Of a stretch of 64,000 nucleotides of DNA, positions 20,331 through 34,000 are shown in pieces. The DNA is from Branchiostoma floridae. Lineage: Eukaryota > Chordata > Leptocardii > Amphioxiformes > Branchiostomatidae. The position numbers were made by a program, and so were the translations under genes. A model generated the notes under the pieces. It had not been told where the DNA came from, ran no database searches, and saw nothing but the letters and a program-made list of their open reading frames with translations. Positions within the stretch are counted from its first letter, which is position 1, and every line of letters starts with the position of its first letter. The stretch is taken from positions 4,662,481 through 4,726,480 of the forward strand of contig NC_049992.1 of assembly GCF_000003815.2 (NCBI RefSeq). Direction: 5' to 3'.

Positions 20331-22150
20331 ATTCAAGACATTATAGAATGATTTCCATCACTCTGTATTATAAGCTGCTAACAACACCAATAATCAACCA
20401 AGGATAAAGAAAATGTTTCGTGCAGGATGTGTCACTCAAATTGATCGACGCGGTGAAATTGTCTCCACCCATCCAAACTACACATTCGGTAGGTTCTCTT
20501 TTTGCCATAACACGACCGGCATCTGAACAATTAAGTCGAGTATTCGTACATAAGATGTATATTAGATTATAGATAGATATAAAATGAAACATCTCTACCA
20601 AATAGACGGGGAGGTAATAATTGTATCAAACCAACCGTAAATAAATTCTGAAATGGAGTATTTTACAATGTTAAAAAAAGGTGACTCGTCCCAGGGAGTC
20701 TCGCGGATTGAAGTGGTAGTTCGGAAAAATCCCCAAAGAATTCGTCAAGGGCAGGCTATTATGTGAAGTGACACAACGGCCAGATGGAGAGAACTACATG
20801 ATACGTATCTTTTTGTTACGATCGCTTGGCTAGAGCCTATATTAAGAAGCTATTAAAATTCCATCTGAATTTCCCGACACCTTCCGCTAAGATTTTGTCT
20901 AAATAGAATTAAGTAATGCTTATTCCTATATTCGGGAGTTTTCTTGGCTGGATGTGAAATGAAAACTGTAGTTATCGTTGTATTTCCCTTGCCAACATTT
21001 ACCCCCGACGTTGCAGCCAACAGGTTATAATCTGTCGTTTTTCCCAAGAAATGAGCTGAAGAAATGTAACCTTATTAGTGTTATCGACATAAGTTACAAC
21101 TTACCACATTGTTACACTGTATCTATTGACTTGGTTTCTCAGATTATCTACAGAAAATGTAACACGATCTTACCTTTTTATGTCTCCATTGAGTCAATTC
21201 TATATTTTGGAAATAGTCTCCAATCAGGTCGCATTAACACTCCTATGCCGGTTCCACTCCTCTGCCAGCTTTTGATACTATCTTATGCTACCGTAGGATC
21301 TCCTTGGACATAATCTTGGAAAATCGAACTACCGAAATGCTGCGTACGTTCGATCGATAAGTCAACAATCTTCCAAGTTTCCACCTTAAAAATAAAGTAA
21401 ACACAAAGTAGCATGGCGAAGTTAGGGTACAGTGGCGAACTTGGGATCATCCATTATTCATTTCAACCATATTTTTTTTATTTGCAAAATATAAATATCA
21501 CACTAACTTTTGTGTGGATTGAAAGCAATGAAATCATTTCTTTTAGCAGGGATTAGGATGAAATCTGTCCATCAATTTTGCCACAATGCGATACCAAGGT
21601 GATTAAAAAAGAACCTTAGCGATACTAATAGATTCATTATTACATGTATTATAGTATACCTGACACCCCTCAAAATAAATAGTATCGCCCAGACCGAGAT
21701 GCTTTGCGCTTGTTGGTTGCCTAGGTAACACGTGGGTAAGCAGCGCGCATGCGTGCATATTTTGTTTAGCCGCGTCATTCAAACAACAACCATGTTTACA
21801 GTCGGGCCGTTCATTTACAACCTGCGTCACTACTTGTTTCGAGTCAGCCTTTGGGAAGCTGTGGTTTAGTCACACATAGTACAAGGTATGAATTCTGTTT
21901 TGTAATGTTTATCATTTATTTTCAGCTACGTACGCCGTAAATAGATTGGTTAGATATAGTAGAAAATGGTACGGTGTCGGCGGAGCATTTCCTCGTATCG
22001 TTTGTAAGTTTACTACTCGCTCCTCCAAAGTACCAAACTAGATCATCAGTTTTCGTTGTAAGTTCTTTGTAAATAAGTAAAAATCTACTACTAGCTTGGT
22101 ATCGCTGCGTCAAAAATGTTTGTTTACACAAAATATGTTGTTTACGCTGT
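20331..22150. other. intergenic, no feature recognised
   Basis: No coding, tandem or element structure is supported. GC rises towards the palindromic element at 22.15 kb. Confidence 0.45.
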
Positions 22151-22154
22151 GCAA

Positions 22155-22800
22155 ATCCTGGGCTCTGTAATGAGGAAACGCACGTCGTGCGACTTTCGGT
22201 TATAATGAGGAATTGTACGCCCGACCTCACAAAGCATTGTGCGTTGCAAAATAGCGGCAGATGTTCCAATCTACCGCTGTAAACTCCTGTTTTTTAAAGG
22301 AAATTTACGCATTTCAAGTCCGACGTTTGCGACACGTCACTCATCGTATCAATGCGCTCCGTTTTACGCCACCACTTTCCGCTTCTTGTGTACATGGATT
22401 ACGTGCCAATTCGGGTTGCTTTGAGGTCATGCACGTGTCTGTTGACTACGCGAGGTACCTCGGCACGCGCAATGTCGCAATGTCCGCCGCTATGCCCGTC
22501 GCTTTTGCGCCCACGAAAATGCGTGTCCGTTCTGTGCCCAAGCGTGCGAAGTCAGCACGGGGCGAGGTAATGCACGCGTTCGGAGTTTGCGTGAAGTTGC
22601 TCAAAACTCGCCAATCGGCACGAAACGTGCTATTCTTCAAGCGACGCTATCTTTACACGCGTGCAGTTACCGTCACGCGACAGTAACTCCGCACCCGTGC
22701 AAAGATAGCGGCGTTTGAGAAATGGCACGTTTCGTGTGGAATGACGTGTTTTGAGGAACTTCACGTCGTGTTGTTCCTCGTTTCGGGTACCCAAAACATA
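22155..22800. mobile_element. GC-rich palindromic element
   Basis: Inverted arms at about 22616-22671 and 22683-22737 (GGCACGAAACGTGC and CGCTATCTTT.CACG against their complements) form a hairpin with a loop of about ten bases. Flanking motifs containing CACGTCGTG occur at 22181 and about 22763. The same arm sequence is found at 14585-14695. It is CpG-rich compared with its surroundings. Confidence 0.7.
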
Positions 22801-23435
22801 GCTCCTGTTATTCCATATGTAATCTTAAAATTGATTTATGTTCACTTGAAAAATACAAGGTAGCACCCTATACAGCAGGATTGTGCAAGCAGCAGCAAAA
22901 CACATGCATCAAAATTCTCATCAATATCAGAACAATTCCATTTAGTCCTTATACACATGTACGCTTTTTATAATAAGTTACCACAGAACCACTGTTTAAT
23001 AATATGTAACACTACTGAATTTCCATACACAATTTGCACACATTCAAATCTTATTTACAAATTACATCACTGTTTAAAAACCGACCTGTTGTTACGTACC
23101 TACAAAAGTGTCTCCTATGAGGTGTGAAATTCATCAGTTTTTGTAACATTTCATTTGTTTGTATGCTGGTATGCATCTGCTTAGTTTTACATTGTTCAAT
23201 CATCATTCTTCATCATGCAACTGGATGGCACTCTTAATGTGCACTTTGTAAAATATCTCCACAAAAATCTCATTTTTTCTGTGTAAAGGATAACTTTGCT
23301 TTCACCTCCTGAGGACACTCTAGATCAGAAACGTTGAGGTTTTTTTGCTGGAGCATGCGAAGATGCTTGATTCTTGTTTGTTTTGTTCATCGTTAGTCCT
23401 GATGAGTTGGTACCTGATTTTTAACGAGAGTCTAA
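22801..23435 (-). other. CASZ1: CASZ1 3' UTR region
   Basis: AT-rich sequence immediately downstream (minus strand) of the CASZ1 TGA. No AATAAA stands out; an ATTAAA variant (TTTAAT on the plus strand near 22995) is a weak candidate polyadenylation signal. Confidence 0.4.
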
Positions 23436-25022
23436 TCAAACCGTAGCGGAGACGGCCATGGACAGGCTGTGTTTGGTGTGCTTCCTCTTGTGAGACTCCA
23501 TCTGTGACATCCCCACCACCACGTGTCTGCAGCCCTCGTGCATGCAGTGGAAGTGGGAACACTTCATGTTGTACCTGCAACCGTCCTGCTCGCAGCTAAC
23601 CCCCGACCCGAACTGCTTAAACCCCGCCGCCTGGACCGTGTCGCTCTTCGAGTGGTGTTTCCGATGGGCGGTCACCTTGGTGCTGTCGGTGCACTGGAAG
23701 TCGCATCGCAGGCAGTGGAAGTGCGTGCTCTTCTCCGAGAACATGCAGCCATCCCGCCCACAGCTCACCGAAGACTTGTACCGCTGGAAGTCGTCTAAGA
23801 CCAGGCTGTCCACGCGGTCGTGGTGCTGCGAGTGTTTGTACATGTGCGTGCGCCCGCAGAACTTGTACCCGCAGTTTGGCCGGGTGCAGTGGTAGTGGGT
23901 TACCCTCATGCTGAACTGACACTTCGGGTCCTTGCAGTCCTCGTAGAGATCGTAACGAGCGAATCCCTCAAGCATCGTGCCGTCGTCGATCATACGAGAG
24001 CGCCGCTTCTTCACGCGGAACTCGAAGGACGAAAACGGGTTCCTGTTGGTCGGCAGCTGGTGCAGTGTCCCTGAATCGTTGCTGGCCGAGTCGTTGCTGC
24101 CCCCCGGTGTGTTTGGCGTGCTCGGTGGCTGCGAAGATTCCGAATCTAGCGGCGTGAGCGGTACTGAGAAACTCGAGAACAGCGGTGTCGGTGACATCGA
24201 ACCCGGGGAGGTCAGAGTCGGCTGCGGTACGGTCTGGACTTGTTGTGCGAGCAGCGCGGGGGCGACCAGCCCGGCCTTCTGGATTTGCTGAGCCAGCTGT
24301 AGGGCGTGTGCCGCCACCTGCATCTGCTGCGTCTGCTGCACCTGCGATAGCAGCTGCGGCTGCCCCAGTCCCGCGAGCGTCGTGGTCGGCTGGGTGACCA
24401 TGAGCGTGGGCAAGCCGGCCCCGGCCAGACTTGGGGCTTGAGAGATGATAGCGAGCTGGGGTATGGCAAGCGGAGTGCTGGGCACGGCCTCTCCCGTCTG
24501 AGTGGTGATAGTGGGCGATGCGGCGGCTGCTTGGTTGATGTTGGACGTGTTCACGGTCAGGTTGACAGGGATGGCCATCTGGGCTGCCGCGCCAGACGTG
24601 AAAACCTGAGGGGGAGAGGTGAGCGCCACCTGCATGGGGTTCGCTGGAGGGCTCAGGAGGATGGTCTGCGGTAGGGAGGTCATGGGCAGTATTGGCACCG
24701 GCGTCGCTGCCGAGCTGCTAGCGCTGCTCTGAAGAAGCGGCTTCTTTAAGATTAAGGAGGAGACAGCGTTCTGAGGCGGCTGCCCCGGAGGCGTGTTTGA
24801 GATGACGGACTCCATGGCGGCCTCGCCGTTTGCCTTGAGGACCTGCTCGAAGTTTCGCCCGAAGAGGCGGCGCATGTGCTTGCGACTGTGCGTGACCATC
24901 TGGTGCTTGAACTGGAAGTTGAACTTGCAGCCCGGCCGGATGCAGTGGAAGTGGCTGCTCTTCAGGCTGTACTTGCACCCCAGCCGGCCGCAGCTCTCCC
25001 TCTTGGTGAAGAACTTGTAGCC
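23436..25022 (-). CDS. CASZ1: CASZ1 last exon, fingers 9-12 and stop
   Basis: The exon is 1587 nt (528 residues), with acceptor TTCCAG. It begins [18 protein letters not shown] (finger 9), then a ~290-residue Pro/Ser/Thr/Gln-rich linker, a basic KKRRSRM segment (about 1576-1582, a nuclear localisation candidate), fingers 10-12 ([46 protein letters not shown]) and TGA 13 residues after the last finger. The long acidic C-terminal tail I remember from the human long isoform is absent. The linker is GC-rich with high CpG. Confidence 0.97.
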   Translation of the reverse strand, partial: GYKFFTKRESCGRLGCKYSLKSSHFHCIRPGCKFNFQFKHQMVTHSRKHMRRLFGRNFEQVLKANGEAAMESVISNTPPGQPPQNAVSSLILKKPLLQSSASSSAATPVPILPMTSLPQTILLSPPANPMQVALTSPPQVFTSGAAAQMAIPVNLTVNTSNINQAAAASPTITTQTGEAVPSTPLAIPQLAIISQAPSLAGAGLPTLMVTQPTTTLAGLGQPQLLSQVQQTQQMQVAAHALQLAQQIQKAGLVAPALLAQQVQTVPQPTLTSPGSMSPTPLFSSFSVPLTPLDSESSQPPSTPNTPGGSNDSASNDSGTLHQLPTNRNPFSSFEFRVKKRRSRMIDDGTMLEGFARYDLYEDCKDPKCQFSMRVTHYHCTRPNCGYKFCGRTHMYKHSQHHDRVDSLVLDDFQRYKSSVSCGRDGCMFSEKSTHFHCLRCDFQCTDSTKVTAHRKHHSKSDTVQAAGFKQFGSGVSCEQDGCRYNMKCSHFHCMHEGCRHVVVGMSQMESHKRKHTKHSLSMAVSATV

Positions 25023-28000
25023 CTGGAACAAACAGGTATTGTTGTATTATTTGGAGCACAACTGATTTACCTTATTTAAAACTGATGTATGTCTATCACT
25101 GATTTGGAGTTCATCTTTTTGCTTTCTGTTAGTAAATTCAATGTCATAATTTGCTCTACAGTACAAGCCAGTTAATTGCACAACGGATAACCGTACACTT
25201 CTGTTCATTGCATGGAATCCCCAAATCCCATGGTGCTGGAATGCAGCTGGATAACTTTGTTGCACCACCCGGATAATTGCACGGAATACACTGGCAATGT
25301 GTGCAATTAAACGGCTTCTACTGTATCACTAACGAAGATCGAAATAAACCAAACCGAACCTGGGCCTCTCTCTGCTCTGCCTTGTCATGTTTCTTGAGAT
25401 GCCATGGCAGTTTGGAGGTGCCGACCGTTGTGAAGTGGCAGCCAGGCTTGTTGCAGTGGTAGTGTCCCCGCAGTCGGTACTCACACTGTTGGTCGGGACA
25501 TAGCCGCTTGATGCCGTAGTAGCAGAAGAAATCCTTTGCATTGTGGTATTTATTGAAGAACTGGAGACCCTCGGGACTGGGGGTAAGGCTGTGCTCACTG
25601 TAAAGGAAAAATTAGGTTGGTTAGGTTCAGTTTTCACCTGTTTTTGTCTATGGCTTCAATTGGTCATGATCATCAGTCAAAGTCAAAGTCAAATCAGTTA
25701 AACAAGTTCACACTTATCCTACAGCATTGTCTGGCTAAACAGTCTTATTCATGGGGACAACACATAAAAATCAAACCTCAAGCTGTGCTATGCTTTGAGT
25801 ATATTTATAGCAAATCGATGACATGTTTGTATGCTTACATCTTTGAGATGCATACAAAGATGCTTGAATACACCAGTACAAATCAAGAAGCATACAGTGA
25901 TTAAAAGCCATACCGAATGTTTGTCCTCTTGCCAAACAATTGGTGTGGCCTAGGCTTCCAAAGTATCAGTGCCACATTTCTTAGTACAACTGTTACAATA
26001 CAGCTAGGCATTCCCTACCTGAGGTTGGTGGGGCTGTTGGAGTTGTCGTGCATGTTGGGGTGGTTAGCAGCAGCGTGTGCCTGCACATACGCTAGCAGGC
26101 ATCCGTCCTTTGTACAGTGATAGTGGCTGGACTTCATGGAGTAGTAACACTCGGGGTAGCCACAGTTTTCTGTAAGGGAGAGACAAACACAACAATGTCA
26201 TTACTCAACAACTACAGCAGCACCCGTCCTTCGTACAGTGATAGTGGCTGGACTTCATGGAGTAGTAACACTCAGGGTAGCCACAGTTTTCTGTAAGGGA
26301 GAGACAAACACAACAATGTTGTTACTCAACAACTACAGCAGGCACCCGTCCTTCGTACAGTGGTAGTGGCTGGACTTCATGGAGTAGTAACACTCGGGGT
26401 AGCCACAGTTTTCTGTATGGGAGAGACATATGTAATCCAAAATTCTTTATTCCTACAACAAAAACCTATGGCTAGTAGCATAGCATCAGGTTGCAGGATT
26501 AACTGGTAGAACAATATACACACAGAATGTATGATAAACTTTTCAATACAATGTATAATGCTTTTCTGCCTGGCATTTCCAGGAATTCTAAGTCTCCTTG
26601 ACTTCAAATTGCTTGAAACAAAACTCACACTCTAGTTTACATCAGAGAGGTACAGACTGAGACATATACTGATTTTAAATTTGACTTCTTTTTGTTATGT
26701 TTCCTGTGTTATGTCGCGTTAAGGCTAAACTTTTGGTTCACTCGTTTGGCAGTATTATTTTATGTTATCTAAGTTAAATCTGACTTTGCACAATCTTTAT
26801 GTTTATGTTACCTAAGTAATATGGTTTCATAGAACGTTATGTATGTTTATGTTATTGAAGTTCATTTGGTTCTGTTGAACTTAATGTATGATTTACGTTT
26901 GGGGTTCTCCCCCCAGGGGGCTTTGAAAAACACTGTCAGGCGACATGCTTTACCCTGGTTAAATAAAGAATTAAAAAAAAAAAAAAAAATACCCTGTAGG
27001 GTGAACCTCCTCATCCCAGGTATCCCATCGACCTGGCTGCCGGACGGTAAGGAGGACAGACTCCCTGTGACGGGTTTGATCTCTGACGGAGGGGTGATCA
27101 TCATCTTGTGCTGCTCGTAATGCTGGTTGTTGGGCGTCAACATCTGCACAGCATGGGTGCAGCCAGGCTGAAGGGGAGGGGAGAGGTAAGTGATGAGAAA
27201 TGTGTGTCATTGAAGGGCTAGACATCCGGGTAATAAGATACACAATAGATAGGTGACTCAAGAAAATGGATAGATTTTGCAAGAGGTCAGACATTTTAGA
27301 TGAAATTTTGCTTGTCTTTTGTCGATGGCTGAAATGAGAATCTGATGAGGTACATGTATATGTTTTCACTGTGTAAAAAACACCATCTTTTTTTAGATTC
27401 TGTGACATTTTTAGCAAAATATCAGCAAAGGGTCAAGATGAAAACAAGGCTTGGTTATCAATGTGCTTGAGGTGTGGCTCTTCTAAAACACTGGACCTCT
27501 GATTTACCTGATATCCAGAGGACATCCCTAGCAGAAGCTACATGTGGGAACTACTTTTCACCCCATTCAGTGTCTTTCCAAAGGCACAACACAACATTGG
27601 GGTCTTTTTTTAAGATTTCAAATCAGGAAAGAGTTGCAATTCCAAATGGAAAAACATTGATTCCAAATGGAACAACATTGAGACCTGCAAGGGGTTTTGA
27701 ACCCAAGACATTCTCTATCAGTCAGTCAGCAACCCTAGGCACAAGATCACGATTTGGAGAAATTAACTTAAAAGAAACCAGAGAAGCAGACTGACCCATG
27801 TGCAGTGGTAGTGGGACTCCTTTAGCCTCAGCTGGCAGTTGGGGTCGTACTTCTGACAGTCCTGCGATTGGCTGAAGCGCTCGAACCCGTTCTGTATCAT
27901 GCCTTCACTCAGACGGTGGTACCTGAAATCAGAGGTACAGATTACTAATGTAAATTGTTGCTGCAGGGGATAATTTCTCAAGCGTAACAAGAATGTTAGC

Positions 28001-31000
28001 CTCTACCAGGCTCCACACATGTCGCAGGATAGTAGAAATAGACAAATAACACACCACAGGAGTTAGCCAGCCAAAAAGTGTTGTCACAAACTTTAACTGT
28101 TGTTTTTGGCAGGCTAACTCTTCTGGTGTGTTATCTGTCTATCTGGCTGATATCTACCATTTTTCCAGGGACAATTGTGGAGTCTTGTACTGGTAGAGAC
28201 TACAAAAATATGACTGTATCGTGTGTGCAAAACACAAAAATACAATTCGATGAAATCGTCAAAAAAGAGCAAAGCAACAGGCACATGGTAATGTCATGAC
28301 TCAATGATTTATACAAAATATTCATTGTCAGGGAAACTGATATCATAGTAAATAAAGCTAACACCAGACAGTATAAAAAGTCGAACATATTCCTGCCTGC
28401 CTGTATGCCTTCAATAAAGATACCGAACTCACTTGGCATGTTTGTTGACTCCCTCCTTAGACCTAAAGATGGCCCCACACCCCTCCACCACACAGTGGTA
28501 ATGGTCCTTATACAGGAACTCACACCGAGGGTCGCAGGGGTCATTGGCAGTGTACCTGCAACAATGTCATCAAACAGAGAAATGATTGTAAATCACAGTA
28601 GAGTGGTTGACAGGAGACCTGGCACATCCCCTTCTTGTATTCAGCTAAAAGAAAGGGTATGTATGACTATGAGGGGTATAACCCCAACAGTGCTGTATAC
28701 CATACTAATGAATGTATGTCTCTAATACTACTTGTTTAATGTATATGATAATCCCTATAATAGACCTATACACAATTCAGGGAGGCTCATGCTACTCACT
28801 GTGTATGTAAGTTTGCAGTTTTTGAAATAAACAAAACAATATAAATGGACTTGAAGTCAACAGTAAATTACCAAACAGCTATAAACAATACAGGGCCAAA
28901 GGTCATGAATAAATGCTGTAAATACTTTCCAAATGCAATAAAATACAGGCATATTCATGAGGGCAGGTTGATAAACACAGCTTCAGCAAGGCCACAAAAT
29001 GTCATGAATAAATGCTGTAAATTTATACATCCAATATTTAATGCAATAAAATGCAAGCTTATTCCTATGGGCAAGGTGCTAAATGCTCTCCAACCTGCAG
29101 TACTGATCTCAACAGACAGGTGGCACTTCCAGAACAGCTAGTTAGCATATCACAAGACTGACATGTTGACATACTGTAGACATATCAAAACACAACTGTT
29201 ATAGTGTTACTGCAGTACTCAAATCAACCAGTAGGAGGCACTAAATGTTCAGCAAAACTTCTTAGTACATTTAGCAAGAGCCTACCTCTTCAGAAATTTC
29301 TCCCAAGTGTCCGTGCTCCTTCCACTGTCTCCTTCCTCCACACCTGGCAGGTTCAAGTTCAAGGAGCTTCCCAAGTCCATCTCTGCCGTGGCTCGGGGGT
29401 TAGCTAGGGTGGCGAAGTTTGCCGTCAGGTTGAGAGAATCGCTTAAGTCTACCCCGTCCATCGACATTAGCTGCGAGCTTGTGTTTTCCTGTTTGATCTT
29501 CAAGTTCAAGGACCCGCCCGAGCTTTCGCATTCGTCCTCCTCGCTCTCTTTCTCTTTCTTGACGTTGACCTGCCCCAAGGTTTCTTCGCTCGGGACGGGG
29601 AACTGAGGTAAGGAGTTGGAAGAGGTGGGGGACGCAGCAGCCAGCTTGCTGCTAGGACTGAGGGCGGCGGCTGCCATCCTTGCGAGGGATGCGGAGATGA
29701 CCGGACCGGACTTTGCTTCTTGCACGTCCGTGGCTTCGGGCATCTTGGCGAGTTTAGCAGCCTGGAGAGCAGCAGGGGAGGGTGCGGTGGGGTTGGTAGC
29801 AGCAGTGGTTATAAGAGTGGTGGGGGCAGGTACATGTACAGGTATGGGCGCCGCCTGAGGGACTTGTATCTGGATGGGCAGTGTTTGTTGCTGCAGCTGC
29901 TGTTGTTGTTGTTGTAGCAGCTGTAACTGTTGCTGTTGCTGGATGAGCTGATTCAGCTTCATCCGGTGCACCCCCGGGGAGTACTTGTTGTCCCGTAGGT
30001 TGCGCAGCTCCCGCCGTTCGTGCTTGCGCCGGTGAGAGTGCATCTGCCCCGTCGAGGTGAAAGTGAACCCGCAGCCTGGCCGGATGCAGTGGAAGTGGTT
30101 GGACGCCTTGGAGTAGACGCAGCCGTCGAACCGACACTCCTCGTACTTGTAGAACTTCTTGAACCCCTCCTTGGTGTACATGTCGTCCTTTAATGACAAT
30201 GACAATGAAGTTTATTGCATATTCATGCTGGCCTGGGTACCATCCGGATAGTTCACTTCTGCTATCCGTCTGGAGCCCTGCACATTCAAACCATTGGGTG
30301 CTAACGTCAGTTAATGAGAGAAGTAAGGAATGGGTTCTAGAGCATTCTTTCGATGACAACAGGCCTCTCACAAGCAGATGGAGGGCTTGTCCGGTGTTGG
30401 AATGCCTGTTTAAATGAGCACTTGAACCCATTCCATAATTCGCTCATGTGTAGGGACGAAATCAGCGCCTGCGTCCAAAATTTGGACAACTCCAGACGTT
30501 AAGATTTGTTTTATCTACATGATTGTGTAGCATTAACGAATGTATTACGTAGATCTTTGTACAGTGAACAAAGTGTACTTTGTTTTCTACATGCATGTAA
30601 GTTTTCTACATGCATGGGATTCTTATCACAAAATCTTATCACCTTGATGTGGTAGGCCTTGTGCTTCTCAATGTCACACTTGTTCTTAAAGGAGAAGTTG
30701 CAGTTTGGCCGACGGCAGTGAAAGTGCGTTGTCTTCTGTCCGTAGAACGAGCAGGTTATGATACCGCAGTCTTCCGTGGCTCGGAAGCGCTGGAACCCTT
30801 CGCTGATGAACGCAGCGTTCTTCTTGTGAAAGTTCTCGTGGGTCATGACATCAGACGTACTGGTGTACACTTTATTGCATCCAACCTGGAGAAAACGACA
30901 AAAATCTAGTTGTTGTCAGCTATTCATGACCAAATATTGTCTACCTTGACAATCCTGACTCTCAAATCATAGGTTTGTTTCTCCAGAAATGTCAATATAG

Positions 31001-34000
31001 AGAAAAACACCTTGTTGCATCCAACCTAAACAATTACAAAAGAAACTGATTCATTTTCAGTTATCAATGACCAAATGATTTCTTGTGTACCTGGTCAATT
31101 GTGACTAAACATTCATAGATTTAGTTATGTTGCAATACAATCAATATAAAGAAAAAAACAACACCTTGTTGATTGCAACCTGAAGGAAACAACAAAAATT
31201 ATTTTTGTTTTTGTCAGTAATTCATGGTTGAATTATTTTTGGTCTACTTGGACAATCATGGCTCTCAAATCATACGTTTGTTTCTCAAAAAATGTCAGAA
31301 TAGAGAAAATAAAGTTTAACATTTAACAATTCAAAAACTGCAACAAAATTGGGGGCTCAATTTTGAATGGATTTTCATGAAAGAAACTACAGAACATTAC
31401 AAAACGATGAATAATAAATCATTCAAATTGAATACAGACAGAAAAACAACATTCTATTCTGACATTATTAAGACAATCATGGACTGCAAATAATCACTAA
31501 ATTAGTACACACTACATGAAATATTCATTGAAACCATTTGGTTAAAAACACTCAGATCATGGTAGAATTTTTTTTTTCATCTGTATTCAAAGTCTCAGCA
31601 AATTCAGAACTACAAATGACAGTATGACGGTAACTAAAAAAACAGCTTGATACAATTTTGTTGCGGACATAACTGTTACAGGACAATATATACAGCCCTG
31701 GTCTTCTTTATATGATGCATTTGTCATATTTGCTTGGCAGGAGAGATTATAAAATACCGGGCAATATTCTCACAGCTCTAGTTGTCTGCAACATTTCTGT
31801 TGCACGTGATAGAAAAGGTTATAAATTTAAAATCAAGCACATAGAATTCCGCCCCTACCCCTGCATTAATCATTAAATGATGCATGGTGTCACCCATAAA
31901 TTCTACAGCGCTTCATTAAATACTTACCTGGGAAATGACAAAGACATAAAATCTTATCAACTAGGAATTCAATTTGTTCACAAGACCACCGCATTCATCA
32001 TTTCACTCACACAAGCAGTGGTAAAATTTCATACCATCAAACATTAATTTTTTTCTCTTTTTTTTTTTAGACTTCTATGAAGATAGGTAAAGCATATTGA
32101 TAGGAGTTTCCATGGTTTATTCTGTGTTTATTCAACAAGGGCTGTAGGCTTAATGCTGGTCCCCCTACGCACGTCTGTCATCCTTATTCAGCTGCTACGC
32201 CTGCAAGCATAAAAGAGCTCAGTAAAAGCAACTACTTTGGTCTAATTTGCTTTCAAATTGGAACCCACTTTCGGAGATGATCACAAATGAGAACATTTAT
32301 GCACGGTATATCAAATTCCTTTTGACAACTCATGCAAGGCATGACATGCCAGGGTAATTCGGTGTCCAAGGGACTGAGGTATTCAAGGGCACGGCATTCT
32401 AGGGCCTCATTTAGTATGTTAATATAATAATCTATGGAACATCACAATGCAGGTATAGACTAGGGTGTCTTTGGATGTTCGTACCCCATTTTCGGTAGCC
32501 TTAAATTTCAAAACTGGTGACTGAAACATTCACAGTTGCTTTGTTTTGAAATTCGTTTCATGAAAAATGGACATCTTGGAAACTGTACGCAATTTGCCAG
32601 CACTGTGTAATGGTGAATTTGAATGGCAGTATAAAATATAAGGGCCCCACAAAATCCATAATGGAATTATTACAAAATATCTAAATTGCGCGGAGGGCCC
32701 GGAATGAATGCCAATCACCTCTGCTGCAGGTTTTTTTCCAGGCACACTGTTTCTACAAACAGTCCTTTACAAACATGTTGGAACCACTTTTAGTTTAACG
32801 CTTAGCAAAAAATTATCTTTAATATTCTTGAAGGTTTGACTAAAGTCAAGCCTTCACAAAGTCAGGTTGTGTTTTTGTGTAAGTCTTCACATCTTTCTCA
32901 AAGACTTCATCTGTCTTTGACAACTGTATTGATGTTGTACTCGCTCTACACAGTATTTGGAAGATGTCATTGTCAATTACACTTGTTTGACAGACACATT
33001 GACACACATTTCTTTCATGTGTTTAGCCGTATATATATATGTTGTATTTTTCATTTGGTTGTTTGGAGAAAAAATTTACTCAGTCTGTTTAATCATGTAC
33101 ACCATTCTTACACAATGGTGTGTGAGTGTGTGTGTGTTTCTTTTGGAATTCTGACTAGTACTCCTTCACTAATTTTCTGGATAAAATGATCTGAAGTTTG
33201 GAAGGCGGGTGGGGGTTACATGTAGTTTGGTTTGAACCAACACCCCCAAGGCCTTTCTTCTTCACTTCTTTTTAAACACATCTTACAATGATGTCATCTA
33301 GTCATTTCATGTCTTATTTGCTTCCTTATAGGAAAGTATCTGCTGGCATTTTGGTTCATTTTCTGTACTTTGAAGGCAAAAATATAGATCAGATACTAGC
33401 GGGATTTTGCTCAATTGCTCAAGAGCCTCAGGCAAACTTCAAAATTCTTTAGAACTGAAAAAAACCTAGCACCCTGTGTATGGATTTATCCCTACTTCTA
33501 TGGATTTCTGTCATCCCTAAGTAAGAAGGTAGTCAATAGTACGACCTCTCTGACCAATATTCCGCAACCCATCTAACCTACAGACCATGTCCACCTGCGA
33601 AAAATCCATCCCAATTTTCCCAATTTCGGACAAACGGTCATTTTTGGGGCCATTACTGCAGTTTTGAGGCGTCCGCTGGGAAAAGCTGTGAGGATGATAT
33701 TCCAGCCAAAAGGCAAAAGTCAATTAAGAGGGGGGCTAGGGGCTAATGGAACGTGAAATAAGTTCACTGTAGCCAAATCTGCTGCATGTTGCCAATAAAT
33801 TAAGTAAATGTATAGGGTCAGCACTGCACTAGTAGGAACCAGGGTGGCCAAACTGGGATCAATATAGAAACAGGGGGACAGCAGACTTCCAATTTCTGAG
33901 CACGACCTGCCTCGCTGGGCCTTAGTCCTTCCGCGGGGAGGATCGATAATCTTTAAGGTAATTTATGGCCACCTGAATGGGCAGGTATGTTACTTCACTG

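Noticed and set aside
22261-22686. 141-codon plus-strand ORF
   Set aside because: It spans the CpG-rich palindromic element; long frames are expected there by composition.
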